DNA of 64,000 nt. It comes from Schistosoma mansoni. Its lineage: Eukaryota > Platyhelminthes > Trematoda > Strigeidida > Schistosomatidae. This document shows, one piece after another, positions 42,930-55,500 of the stretch. A model generated the notes under the pieces. It had not been told where the DNA came from. It saw only the letters and a list, made by a program, of their open reading frames with translations, and did not search any database. The first letter of the stretch is position 1. Every line of letters begins with the position of its first letter. The stretch spans positions 12,808,564 to 12,872,563 of the forward strand of contig NC_031496.1 in assembly GCF_000237925.1 (NCBI RefSeq), read 5' to 3'. The position numbers and the translations under genes were made by a program.

Positions 42930-43583
42930 GGATCTGACTCGACTTCAAAGTTGGGCAGACGACAACGGACTTACCTTCAACACCTCAAAGTGTGAAATAG
43001 TCCATCCGCAACATGTTTCTGACTACAGTTACAACTTAGGAAACTCCTCTTTAGAAGTGTCCTAGGTTGAAAAAGCTTGGGAGTATTGATACCCTACTAT
43101 TTGATGTCTTACGCTAACTGCGATAATAATGCCTTTCGAGCAAACCTTGCACTGGTAACATTGAAGCGCATTTTTGGCCAGTTTGACGGCAGAACCTTCC
43201 ACATAATCTTCAACAGTTTTATTCGTCCTCATTTAGAGTACGGAAACATAGTATTTCCTCCCTCCCTCCAAAAGGACAAGGATACTCTGGAACGTATCCA
43301 ACGTCGAGCCACGAAGTCAGTTCGGGGACTCAAATTCAAACCTTATGAAGATCGCTTCAAATCACTTAACCTTTACCCGTTAGAGTACAGGCGTCTTAGA
43401 GGTGATCTTCTTATGACTTATAGTATCCTTAATACTTCTGGTCATCCCCTTAAACATCTTCTTAAGCTTAGTCATAACACTAACCTGAGAGGTAACACCC
43501 AGAAATTGGAGACCCTACATAGCAGAACAGACTGCAGACACAACTTCTACTCCGTTAGAGTTGTCAAGTGCTGGAATTCGCTG
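42930..43583 (+). repeat. 654-bp tract identical to 50978-51631
   Basis: Within family A copy 1 this segment matches copy 2 base for base by eye, including a shared stop (TCCTAGG) and frame break near 43062-43076. The sequences on either side differ substantially between the two copies. Confidence 0.8.
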
Positions 43584-43606
43584 TCGATTGAGCTAATCCA
43601 AGCGAC

Positions 43607-46600
43607 TTCGCTTGGAGGAAGGTTCGCGTGTTTCAAAAAGGGCAGTGGTTTCATACTTGTTGTGACTATTGTTGCTTTTGTGTACTTCTTGCATGAAAAA
43701 GCATTTTTGATCTACTTTAACTCGATTTATCTCGGTAAAGGTTTGAAATTTTGCTAAACCCTTTGTCTTGTGGTACCTTCTTTCTCATTGACTCTGACAC
43801 TTGTGTTACTATTGTGATCACATTGTGTTTTAAACCATAATCTGATTACAATGGTTGACAGTATTTACAAGTGTGGAGAGCCGAACTGTTTGTTCCTCGT
43901 GGATGAAGGGATGCAGTATGTTGAGTGTAAAAAAGTGTACCCGTCTAAGTCCCGCTGCATACAAAAGATACTCTAAGCCTAACTCGCATTGGATTTACAT
44001 CTTTCGCTGTACGAATAGGACGTTACTATTCCAGGAGGCTATGAGCCTATCAGCTTTGGCCTATAAAAAGAACGATAGTGGTTGCCCTGACAACACAAGT
44101 AATGACAGTGAAAACCGTCTCAGTGTTGTACGTGCCGTTACAGGACGCGTTAAACACCCTACTGCGATTGACGGAAAAGTGAAATTTCCGTTAAAACTAA
44201 CGAGGATTTAAACACCACTTGCATCAACATGGGTATTCATGCATCTCCGATGGGAACTGAGGACCTCGATAAAACCATTACCGTCCACAATAGTCTCAAT
44301 GTGGCCGTCTTAAGTAATGAAAAATGGACGGCAGTACGGGGGAAAAAAGAAGCTAGAGGTAATATGCACTTCGTCGGTAAGTCATTGGTTAACTCCCGTT
44401 CTAGTTCGCACAATACACTACCAAACTCTGATGGTAAGGTAGAACACCACACTAGAGTGACTGAGAAGAACTTAGTCTCATCGAATATTATTGTGAGTCA
44501 TCTGCTAGAGTCAAGCAATCCCGATCCCAAATTGGACACGCCCATGATTTGGAAAGGCTCGGAGAATATGTCCGTAGCATATTACCAGATAAATCTAAAG
44601 GTGTTCAGGCCAATAAATTTATTAGAATAGGTAAAACGGCCGACGATAGTTTTCAACCCCGACCATATAGACTCCTTAACGTAATCCTGGGGTCGGAGAA
44701 ACAACGTGATCTTCTGTTAAGTAGCGCTCTAGTCATCACAGTACTGACATTCGAGTAAGACCTGATATGTCTCTTAAAGATAGAATAAAAAAGGAAGTTG
44801 GCACCAGCTGAACTAGAGACCCGTCGACAAAACGGTGAGGATAATCTCCGCTTAGTGGGTTTTCGAATACTCAGGTCTTGGAAGCGAATGTTATCAAGGC
44901 CTGTGTGGATAGGTCGTTCTCCCTAGGAGTTTTATATGCCAACGCTAGTAGTCCAAGAAATAAATTATATGAACTAGGAGCATTGATGGACAAATCAAGA
45001 CCACTCATTGTAGCTGTGACGGAAACTTGGTTAGTCCATGACTTCGATATTACCCCAGAATTATCCGGATACCACTGCTTAGGAAGTGATAGACATAGAT
45101 GTAGGAAAGGAGGTGGAGCCCTTTTATACATAGCCAATAATATAAATAATCAGTACTTTGCTTGCCAACTCTATGATGGTGGAACTTGTGAAGTCATTAG
45201 CTGTGAGCTCACTATCGGATGTTTCACATTTGTACTCGATGTCATGTATCGTAGCCCAATCTGCTTAGCTGATGACTTTATTTTAGAACACATTCAGCTA
45301 TGGAGTGCAAATATAACAGATGCTTGATATTAGGAGACTTCAATGCATCTGATATTAGTTGGACTGAGACGACCACGGAAGGATCTATCCTTTGATAGTA
45401 GGATCCTGGTAACAGTAATGGAGCATGAATTAGTGCAGCATGTATTCGAACCTACACGTTCTGGTTCAAACCAATGCTCACCGTTGGGCTTGGTGATCAC
45501 TCATGCGACTGGGGATATTGTCAACCTATACATTCATCCGTAGTTAGCGAATAGCGATCACGCTGTTTTGTCACTCATGTTTAGAGTTAGTGACATGATA
45601 TACGATCAGGTTAAGTCTCACCCAAATGTATGTAGAGCTGACATATCAGCCATCAAGTAGTGCTCTGCCAAGACAGATCGGCCAGTAGATACCAGCTCAT
45701 CAGTTGAAGAAGCATGGCCTATATTTGAAGGTAAGCATAGTTCAGTCACGTCCTCGTTCATACCACCCCTAGGACCACGTGAACCGAATAAATGTCGACC
45801 ACTGACAACTAAACAGGCCAATAAACTTGTTAGACGTAGAAAAGCACCGGAATATGTTCATCTCTACTGGCTTAGAACAGTACAGATCCAGTTATTGTAC
45901 GATTAGGAATACTTGCAGGGCGTTAATAAATAGGACTAGGCGGTCATATGAAAAACAGTTAGTTAGGGATTGTAAATATAGTCCGAAACGGTTATTCCTA
46001 TATATAAAGAGGAGAACTCGGAGAAGCGATGGAATCCCGTCACTTTTGGTACAAGAAAATCCCTTAATATTGGCAAGAGATGATATCGAAAAAGCTGAAG
46101 TTTTATCGGAATATTTCAGCAAATTATTTTCTATCAATGATGAGGAACAACCAACTATTCATTGTGACTTTGGCGGCTTGTTGATGGACCCTGTAGTTAT
46201 TGAGAAACGTACTTCAGCATCTCAAACCTGATAAGCCCAGTGGTCTTGACGATATACATTCTAAAATTATGAAAGCCCCGTCGTATGTAATTGCTGAACC
46301 TTTAGCCATACTGTTTGATATATCTGCTGCATTCCACATTACCCAGAAATTGGAAAGACGCTATAGTTAGTCCGGTGTATAAGGCTGGGAGTAGAGATTT
46401 AGCTAGTAACTATTGACCCGTTAGTTTAACTAGTGCAGTTGTAAAACTGATGAAAATAATTATTCGGACAGCTGTTATAAACTATGTGGAAGGACATGAT
46501 CTGTTATCTGGGTAACAACATGGTTTCCGGAAAGGCCTATCATGTTTGACAAATCTACTCACTGCAAGAGAAGACTGAGCTGCAGCAAAAGAACAAAATA

Positions 46601-47705
46601 TTCCCGTAGATGTGATTTTCATAGATCTAAGTAAAACGTTTGATAAGTTCTGCCATTCTGATATTAAATTAAGACAGGAAACATTCGGAATTCATTATAC
46701 GGTCATAGACTGGATAAGTGACTTTCTTAATGACAGGAAACAAAGGGTAAGAGTAAATGGAGCTCTTTCATCGTGGGAACCTGTAAAAAGTGGGGTTCTT
46801 CGGGGCACAATCCCCGATCCTCTTCTCTTTTTACTTTATGCAAATTAATTACAAACTGAGGCAAAGTCATCCGTCCTACTCTTTGCCGATGAAGTAAAGA
46901 TTTGGAGACCCATATATAGCATGTCAGATAAAATGGTATTACAGGATGATCTCAATCAATTGGTCGCATGGATGGGCGGGTGGTCACCAGTAGTGAATCC
47001 TAACAAGAGTGTGGTGATACAATAAAACAACTATGATTATTCGTATTACTACACAATATGTGGATTCATGTTACCCAAAGTAAGAAGCTATGAAGATATA
47101 GGAGTCATAGTAAGCAGTTATCTCAAAACAACCAGTCACTGTAAGGCTGCTGCTGCAAAAGGTTATAGGGTATTATGGTCTATTCGTAGATCTTTTCAGT
47201 ATTTGGATGGGGAAATGTTTAGATTATTATACCTGACCACATTTGGAATATAGGATTCAAGAAGCGAACCCTTGTTTCAAATATGAGGCGGATATACTGG
47301 AACGAGTCCAATGCTGAGGGGCTAAATTGGTAAAGGGTCTACCTGGTTTATCTTATGAAGACAGACTGAGACACCTCAACTCATTTCCGTTACCTTACCG
47401 CAGATTACGGGAGTGATCTAATATTGGCCTATCGTATACTGAACGATGTCCTTGGTAATATGTCTTATTTTTTCCTTCCGTTCGGGACTTATCATTTGAT
47501 AGGGCATTCGAAGAAAGTCCAAAAACCGAGATCAAATCGTCGACGTTTGGAGTTTCGTTCCTCGCACCGAGTGGTGAATTACTAGAATTTTCTACCAGAA
47601 CACGTAATATTATCACCTTCTGTTGACATATTCATAAGGAGATTGAACCTGCACAGTGTAACGAAACTGCAAGGAATAATATAGGTCGACAGACCTTCTA
47701 TCCTT
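43607..47705 (+). mobile_element. CR1-like LINE family B, near full-length but decayed
   Basis: Inserted in family A copy 1. A 5' leader of about 240 bp is followed by ORF1 from ATG at 43851, which starts with a PHD-like zinc finger (CGEPNCLFLVDEGMQYVECKK) and later an RRM-like segment near 44560-44860 (RPYRLLNVILGSEKQRDLLL). ORF2 has an endonuclease at 44900-45540 (LIVAVTETWLVHDF, CRKGGGALLYIANN), a linker at 45827-46190 (SPKRLFLYIKRRTR, ILSEYFSKLFS-like), then RT near 46250-47250 (DVIFIDLSKTFDKF, SWEPVKSGVLRGT, VLLFADE, RVLWSIRRSFQYLDGEMFRL). It carries many frameshifts and stops. Confidence 0.8.
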
Positions 47706-47880
47706 ATCACTGAAAGCTTGAAGACTTGACCTATTCTTAAGGACTAAGGATAACATATTATGATTTACCAATTTCTTTTTTCCCTCTACTATCGTTAATA
47801 TACTTATGTTCCTGCCTGGAGGTATTGGGATCCACTGCTACTAGATACGGAAGCCCGTTTAGCTAAAGCTTCTACTCCGT

Positions 47881-47997
47881 CCACAACCATTTGAATATCG
47901 ACTTTGCCATCAAATCACCAAAGAATGGAATTCATTATCTCGTCACATGATTGATGCTGCATTTGCCAACGTTTTCGAAGGATAGTTGGATCGACTG
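47881..47997 (+). mobile_element. Small LINE C-terminal fragment
   Basis: The frame KEWNSLSRHMIDAAFANVFE and LDRLR near 47925-48000 resembles the C-terminal end of a CR1-type RT (WNSLP...FK..LD). It is only about 110 bp long, trapped between the two family A copies. Confidence 0.4.
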
Positions 47998-48289
47998 AGA
48001 AACCACCATTGCCAGGACTAACACAAGCAATCTAGACTCTTGTCTTTTCCAAACAACAAGATACCAAACCTAGACGCCCTGGGAAACCTGGGAAATCAAT
48101 TGCGGTTCGTGACGACTCTGTCATAATCATGAACCTTATTGACAACCCCGACCTTCCTCTCAGTTTGCAGGACAAAAACGATAGGGTGCTCTGGGGAGAA
48201 TTAAACAAGAGGCTTGAACTCCCTAGAATAGAGCCTTTGACCGTCACACGGCTCACTCGGGGGGAAGGACTCTAATCACCTAAACCATC

Positions 48290-48819
48290 CGAGGCTGCTT
48301 CGTGTTACACTTAAGAATGCCTCCGACGTAGAGGACGTCCTGCTAGCCAGTCACTTACTGAAGTCCGATGGGAACGTAAGAATACTGCCCGATATACCGT
48401 ATTCTGAACGAAATCTCATCCGGAACATCCCTAAGGAATCTCGCGAGGCGTTTTTCCGTGGACGAAATATCATTATGCAAGATGTGCCGGAAAATATGGA
48501 CCCAACTCAAGCAAACTCTGATATTCGGGAATGGAAATTCATTAAACATTCCTTAAAACTCAAGAACATATTGACCCAACAGGTAATGCGACTAGCCAAG
48601 AGAGACGGAGACTCTAGGCCCCGGCTGTTGAAGATAACCTTCCCCTCCTCCCACATGGCGGCTGCAACTCTGGAAGCATTTCGTGCCAATAGACGTCGGT
48701 TGCCAACTGGCATCCATATGCATCCGGATAGGCCCCACGACAGCAGGATCAAGCACAAACGAAAGCTGGAGCTGACAATTCCACTCGTGGACTGTCTTGA
48801 TCATAAAAAAAACGTGTAA
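48290..48819 (+). pseudogene. Family A ORF1 C-terminal region
   Basis: The open frame encodes RLLRVTLKNASDVEDVLLAS, VRILPDIPYSERNLIRNI, FFRGRNIIMQDVPE and RLPTGIHMHPDRPHDSR, then KKNV and a stop at 48817-48819. The first part resembles the RRM-like fold found in CR1 ORF1 proteins, which bind element RNA. The frame ends 4 nt after the run of eight A residues at 48805-48812; ORF2 continues in the -1 frame from there. Confidence 0.55.
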
Positions 48820-51721
48820 AGGACAGGGACTATCAACTCGGTAAACATCGTATAGGTAGGCTACCTGTCCACTCACACACGGCTCATATAGACAAACGGG
48901 AAGAAGCTCACGCGTTCCAAATTGAGAGCATAAACTGCCTATACACGAACGCCGCGAGCTTGCCAAACAAAATGGATGAGCTACGTGAACTTAGCAACGC
49001 TAATGATGCCCATCTGATAGGAATATCCGAAACTTGGATAACGTCTCAGTTTACGGACCAGGAGCTAGCAATAACTGGAATGTCTTTATTTCGCAACGAC
49101 AGAAAAACAGGAATGGGGGGTGGGGTAGCACTATACATACGGTCATGCCTGGATGTGCACCAACTTCACAACCAAGAGTTTCACAATCTTGATGAGTCAG
49201 TATGGTGCTCAGTAAGATTGTCTACCACCTCGAGGTGTCTAGTTGGGGTCATTTACAGGAAGCCCACTGCCGACATCGAGTATGACAAACGTCTGCTGGA
49301 AGGATTAACTCGCTCTACGCGTCTCGGATTCTCTCAAATCCTGATTCTAGGGGACTTCAATCTCCCTAGAATCAACTTCGTGGAACATACATACATTGGT
49401 GGTGCCAACTCTACTGAAGCTCTGTTCTTCAACCTTATCGGCGACCTGGGATTATTTGAAAATGTGAAGTCGGCAACCCGTTGGAGAAACAGTCAGACGC
49501 CGTTGCGCTTAGACTGGGCATTCACAAATGAAGAATTCCTAGTTGACGACCTCTCAATCCTGGCTCCCCTGGGGAAAAGTGATCACGCCGTCTTATCATT
49601 CAGCTTTGTCAGCAAAACGGAGCTACGATATCCTACTAGCAACAAGCGCTGGAACTTCAAACGGTTGAATGTGTTAGCTTTACAGGACTATCTACAACAG
49701 GTGGATTGGGATGTTCACCCTCAAATTGACGTGGATGCTCATTGGGATTTTTTACTGCACACGATCTTATGTGCTACTGAGCATTCAGTTCCTAAAATGG
49801 TCCCAAAAAGCTACAAGCAACCTGCAATCATCAAGAACCGCACTTTTCGTTTGCTAAGCCGCAAAAGGCACTGTTGGGCTGAATATAAACGAACGGATAA
49901 CAACGGCGCGTACAGGCAATACAAACATATAAGGAACACATGCACAAAGGCAATAAGAGAAGACAGGCTTCAGTTCCAGACCAAGCTTATCGATAGATTC
50001 GTCTCCAATCCGAAAAGCTTGTTCAGTTATGCAGCTTCTCTTCGACAGGGCAAAACTGGAGTTTTTCAACTGCTAGGTCCTAATGGCCCGACCAATAACG
50101 ACAGTGATGCCGCTAACCTTTTGGCTGAACAATACTCCCGGACATTCCAGCTGACCCACATCAACCATACTGACGAAAGCTTCACCTGCACCTGTACAGG
50201 ACTTTCCGAAGTGGACCTGAGTGCTGACCTGGTGCTCCGTAAACTGTAGAACCTAAGAAAAGACACTTCTCCTGGTCCGGACATGGTTCATTCCGCTGTA
50301 TTGAGGGAAGCAGCTTCAATCCTGGCGACACCACTTAGTGTGATGTTTGCACACTCGCTAAGCAGAGGCAAACTACCGGAAATATGGAAGCTGGCCCACA
50401 TCACACCAATTTTCAAAGGATGTCGACGCAGTGAACCCTCAAGCTACCGACCAGTGGCACTTCTCTCCATACCTTCCAAAATTATGGAATCCCTAGTATT
50501 CGACGGCATACTAGAACACTTATCATCCTCAAAGTTCTCGCCCCAACAGCATGGTTTCAGAAAAGGTCATTCTTGTATGACCAACCTGCTGACTGCGGTG
50601 GATAGATGGACAACCATCCTTGATCGCAAGGAGAAGGTTGACGTCATTTACCTGGACTTCCCAAAAGCTTTTGATAAGGTCAACCACGCATGTCTTATCA
50701 AGAAGCTTGGACGATTGGGTATAAAACCCTCTTTGATTGATTGGCTCTCTTCATATTTAGATAACCGACACTTTAAGGTCAGGGTTAACTTCACTCTCTC
50801 TCAGGCTATGGAATGTCCTAGTGGGGTCCCCCAGGGTTCAATACTAGGACCTCTTCTCTTCTTGATTTATATTAACGATCTTCCTCAACAAGTTTCATCT
50901 GACTTATTGCTTTTTGCTGATGATGTGAAACTTTGGAGAGAGATACGTAATCATAATGATACACTAGTTCTTCAGGAGGATCTGACTCGACTTCAAAGTT
51001 GGGCAGACGACAACGGACTTACCTTCAACACCTCAAAGTGTGAAATAGTCCATCCGCAACATGTTTCTGACTACAGTTACAACTTAGGAAACTCCTCTTT
51101 AGAAGTGTCCTAGGTTGAAAAAGCTTGGGAGTATTGATACCCTACTATTTGATGTCTTACGCTAACTGCGATAATAATGCCTTTCGAGCAAACCTTGCAC
51201 TGGTAACATTGAAGCGCATTTTTGGCCAGTTTGACGGCAGAACCTTCCACATAATCTTCAACAGTTTTATTCGTCCTCATTTAGAGTACGGAAACATAGT
51301 ATTTCCTCCCTCCCTCCAAAAGGACAAGGATACTCTGGAACGTATCCAACGTCGAGCCACGAAGTCAGTTCGGGGACTCAAATTCAAACCTTATGAAGAT
51401 CGCTTCAAATCACTTAACCTTTACCCGTTAGAGTACAGGCGTCTTAGAGGTGATCTTCTTATGACTTATAGTATCCTTAATACTTCTGGTCATCCCCTTA
51501 AACATCTTCTTAAGCTTAGTCATAACACTAACCTGAGAGGTAACACCCAGAAATTGGAGACCCTACATAGCAGAACAGACTGCAGACACAACTTCTACTC
51601 CGTTAGAGTTGTCAAGTGCTGGAATTCGCTGCCGACTGAGCTAGTCCAAGCGACCTCCCAGGAGTCCTTTAAGAGGAAACTTGACTTATTCTTAAGGACT
51701 AAGGATAACATATTATTATGA
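48813..51721 (+). pseudogene. Family A ORF2: endonuclease and reverse transcriptase, disrupted
   Basis: The frame is open from about 48813 (RVKDRDYQLGKHRIG) without a clear ATG before the nuclease domain. APE-type endonuclease: INCLYTNAASLPNKMDEL, IGISETWITSQF, GMGGGVALYIRSC, LILGDFNLPRINF, LRLDWAFTNEEF and GKSDHAVLSF (about 48930-49610). Linker: KRHCWAEYKRTDNN (49860-50080). RT: SSYRPVALLSIPSKIMESL, QQHGFRKGHSC, VIYLDFPKAFDKVNH, CPSGVPQGSILGPLLFLIYI and DLLLFADDVKLWRE (50283-50950). C-terminal part: 51125-51721. The catalytic FADD motif and endonuclease residues are intact. Three disabling changes are seen: the stop at 50247, the stop at 51111 and the frame break between 51113 and 51125. The protein would nick target DNA and copy element RNA. 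Confidence 0.85.
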
Positions 51722-51860
51722 TTTACCAAATTCTTTTTTTTCCTCTATTATCGTTCATATACCTAGGTTCTTACCTGGAGGTATTGGTGATCCACTACTA
51801 CCAGACACGGAAGCCTGTTAAGTGAAAGCTTCTTCTATTCCGTCCTCAACCATTTGAACC

Positions 51861-52566
51861 ATTTTGATTGGACAGTACATTCCGCTGCGTATAAAAGGTA
51901 CGTAACATTGTGAGCTGACGAGTGCTCAGTGTGTATGCATCTGTTTAATTGTCTACAAATCTACGAAACATTTGACCTCAGTTTGGCCATTCAACTTACT
52001 GTTTAGAAGTTGTGTTTATTTTTCCTGGTGCATTAACATGAAACAATTATGCAACCGAATTACAATTAATTAGTTACAATTGATTATTTTAATTAGAATG
52101 CCGACACTTTTAGATGTTATTAACTGTCAAGTGGACGTTTTAATAAATATCGTTGAGATATATAGTTAACAATTTAGCTGTTCTAAACTCAAGAATCCGT
52201 GGGCCTAAATTCATAAGCTATTTAACTTTAAAAGGTTATTGTCCATGTACCTCGGGTAGTCTGTGATATAATTCCTAACAAGTATGTACGAATAACATCA
52301 CTTGACCACCAAAACTATCTGGGTTCATATGCGAGGGGGTGAGCGAACCAGGAATGGTCAGGTTGTTAACCTAGTCCCATATCGTTTTTTAGATTGATCT
52401 TACGAATCTAATCGTTTTCAAGAGATTACAAAATCCCATGTGATTCATCACTAATTGGTTACCATTTTTATTTGTCCTGTATAAAATACGACAACGTGGC
52501 GTCTTTCAAAGCCTGTCATTGTGCTTTACTTGACTGTTTCTGTGCTAGCGAATTGCTCCTCATAAC
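51861..52566. other. Between the two LINEs, nothing recognised
   Basis: AT-rich sequence, with GCGTATAAAAGG at about 51889-51900 resembling a TATA box but no gene after it. Confidence 0.35.
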
Positions 52567-55500
52567 TCAGTCAGTCAGTCAGTCACAACGTAGAACTTCG
52601 TACGTACGTACATCAGTTCGAGTTGCCATACCACATTAGCACAGAGATGCAGTTGTCGATTCAAATCCCATAGTGGTAGAAGTAGTAGGAGTATAATCAG
52701 AAATCCAAAAGATTAGGGGTTTCAAGAAATTATTGAAGGAGTATAGTACAGTGAAATAAATTTGGAAAGAGAAAAAGATAAAGACATGAGGAATTCAGAA
52801 GATTAGAATTTGGTAGAACACAAAGAGTGGATGCATCTTCGCCATTGCAAACGATTTTGAGCCATGTCATTCAAGGTCTCTAACCATCGGTTGCTGTCAT
52901 CTCGCGAATCCCAACCAGGTAGTCTACACCTACCAACATGGCCCAGTCCACTTGTCAGTGACTTCATTGATTTGTGCCACGTTTTGGTCTGGCCACCCCT
53001 AGCTTTCTTCCAACCTACTCCTACACCATGAAACATTGCACGTCGGGGCAGTCGGTGGTCGGGCATACGTAACACATGTCCCAGCCATCTCAACTGATGA
53101 AGTTTCACTACTTCATCAATCGATTTGCCATCCCTACCTAGTACTCGTTTCCTAACAACTGCATTACTTACCCGGTGGTCCCAGGATATACGAGCAATGC
53201 TTCGAAGACACCTATGATCGAACACTAGTAGCCTACGAATATCCTCTACTCTTATTGGCCATGTTTCACTGCCATAGAGTAGGACGGAGCGAACTGCTGC
53301 ACAGTAAACCCGTCCTTTGGTTGCTAGACGGATATCTCGCCTACGCCATAAATGACGCAAGTTGGCGAAAGCTAGACGAGCCTTCTGTATCCGTGCTGAG
53401 ATTTCGTCACATACCAGACCACAAGGGCTGATGAGACTTCCAAGATAAGTGAAGTGGTCTACACGCTCAACTACTTCACTCCCTATCATTAGTTCAGGTG
53501 TCGATGCAACCCAATCCTGAAGTAACATTTTGCACTTCGAGGGAGAGAATCGCATTCCGAACATGCCTGCATAGTTGCTTATAGTGGTCAGAAGACTCTG
53601 CATGTTGTCAGCGTCTTCACCGAGTAAAACTATGTCGTCGGCGTATTCTAAGTCGACAAGTGAGTCTCCTGGTAAAAGTTCAACTCCTGGAGGTTTAGCT
53701 GATGAAAGTGCTATCTCTAAAAGTAAGTCAATGACAAAGTTAAACAAGAATGGGGAGAGTGGACAGCCCTGACGAACGCCACTTGTGGTAATCAGTTCTG
53801 ATGACAGTTCGCCATAGGCTCTAACTCGACCAGTTGTGCTCGAGTAGAGAGCCTTTATGAGGTTAATGTACTTCTTTGGTACTCCTTTCAGTGACAAACA
53901 TTGCCATAGAACCTCACGATCAACAGAGTCAAATGCCGCCTTAAGGTCAAGAAATACTACTATTGTGGGACGTCTGAATTTGTGTCTATGTTCTAGGACC
54001 TGACGTAGGGTGAATATCTGGTCTATGCAACCACGTCCAGGTCGAAAACCAGCTTGGTTTTCTCTAGTCTGCTCTTCACGAGCTTTGGTTAGGCGACCTA
54101 GTATTATTGAAGCTAATATTTTAGACACTATATTAGTCAAACTGATCCCTCTGTGATTGTCACAAGAGGACTTTTGTCCTTTCTTATAAACTGGCACAAT
54201 CAGTGATTGGGACCAGTCAGATGGAATTACGTCCAGTTCCCAGATTCTACCTAAGACCTCAGTCAATCTCGCTGCTAGTACTGGACCACCATCCTTAAAA
54301 ATCTCAGGGGTCAACCTGTCAGGGCCTGCTGCTCTCCCTCGCTTCAGATTTCCTATAGCTTTTTCAACCTCACAGAGGGTTGGAGGACTTACATCAATTT
54401 GCCATTCAGGACGACTGGGGATCGTGGGTAATTGAAGTGTGGCTGAAGGCCAGTTGAACTGATCCCTAAAGTGTTCTGCCCATCGATCCAACCTCCTGGA
54501 TTGAGAATGAATTATATGCCCATCTTTATCTGAGATGGTTTCACTGATATTCGGGTTCCTAATACCGGTTTCTTTAACGAGTCTGAATAGCTGCCTACTG
54601 TTACCTATTGCCGCTGCCTTTTCCATCTCTCTTGCTTTCGCTACCCACCACTGTTCACGATCATTACGTAGACTTCTTATAAGCCTGCGCTTAAGTTGAC
54701 TCCGCTCTTCGTTATGCTCAGAGCCAGGTGGGATGAGTTTACGAGCATCTATCAGTGCGGTAGATGCTGCTGAGATCCATTGTTTCTCCCTAACGTTATG
54801 GTTTACCTTATTAGCGGATATCACTGCTGATTCCACAGCTTTTCGGATGTCATTCCACGCTGCCTCGGGGTGGACACAACTTACATGGCTGCCTAACTGT
54901 TTTTCTAGTTGTTCCTGAAATATATTCTTAGCTTGCCTACCATTAAGTAGAACCCTTAGAGGCTTCCCTGCAGTGTCTTTCCTACGTCCAGTAAGACGCA
55001 GACAAATACGTGCTCGCACTAGAGCATGATCTGAATCTAAGCATGTGCCCCAGAATGAGCGACAGTCTTCTATCGAGCCCCTCCATCGGTGGCTGATAGC
55101 GATGTGATCTAATTGGGTCCAACGTTGGGACGAATTCGGGGGTCGCCAGGTCAAAAGATGTTTTTCCTTATGCTTAAAGTTAGTATTTGCAAGAAATAGG
55201 CGGTTATCTGAGCATAGCTGCAACAGACGGTCGCCATTATCTGTTCTTTTCGCCATGACACCATAAGATCCACCCAGGTGTCCTTCCCTTTCACTTAGTT
55301 TACCTACTTGAGCATTAAAGTCACCTGCTACTATTACTACATCAGAACGCCTAGCTTCTCGGAGAAGGTCAGAAAGTTTCCTGTAGAACTCATCTTTTAT
55401 ATCGTCTGAGCTGCAGTCAGTGGGAGAGTAGGCAGAGACGACGAAGAGGCAACGACGAATTTCCCTATCTTTCCGAGTCCTTACTGATCCGTTTAGTCGA

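Larger units (their letters stand above)
40936..47880 (+). mobile_element. CR1-like LINE family A, copy 1 (split by two insertions)
   Basis: A 5'-truncated CR1-clade element. It begins inside the endonuclease (LILGDFNLPRVNFAEHTYIGG) and is interrupted by a solo LTR at 41032-41406. It resumes through the endonuclease end (SDHAVLSFSFVSKT) and a linker, then an RT at 42163-43065 (SPGPDNVHSAILREA, YRPVALLSIPSKIMESL, QQHGFREGHSC, DLLLFADDVKLWREL) and the C-terminal region at 43077-43606. At about 43607 a second LINE (family B) intervenes, and the family A 3' end (TCTTAAGGACTAAGGATAAC onward) resumes at about 47706-47880. Several stops and frameshifts interrupt it. Confidence 0.8.
47998..51860 (+). 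mobile_element. CR1-like LINE family A, copy 2 (better preserved)
   Basis: This contains the end of ORF1, ORF2 with endonuclease and reverse transcriptase, and a 3' UTR ending near 51860. Defects seen in ORF2 are an in-frame TAG at 50247-50249 (copy 1 has CAG there), a stop at 51111-51113 and a frame change before 51125. The 3' end matches the tail of copy 1 at 47706-47880. It has no obvious flanking duplication. Confidence 0.85.

Noticed and set aside
48592-48966. 124-codon - strand frame
   Set aside because: Antisense shadow of the CR1 ORF1/ORF2 region.
53575-53772. 65-codon + strand frame
   Set aside because: Antisense to the SR2-like reverse transcriptase.
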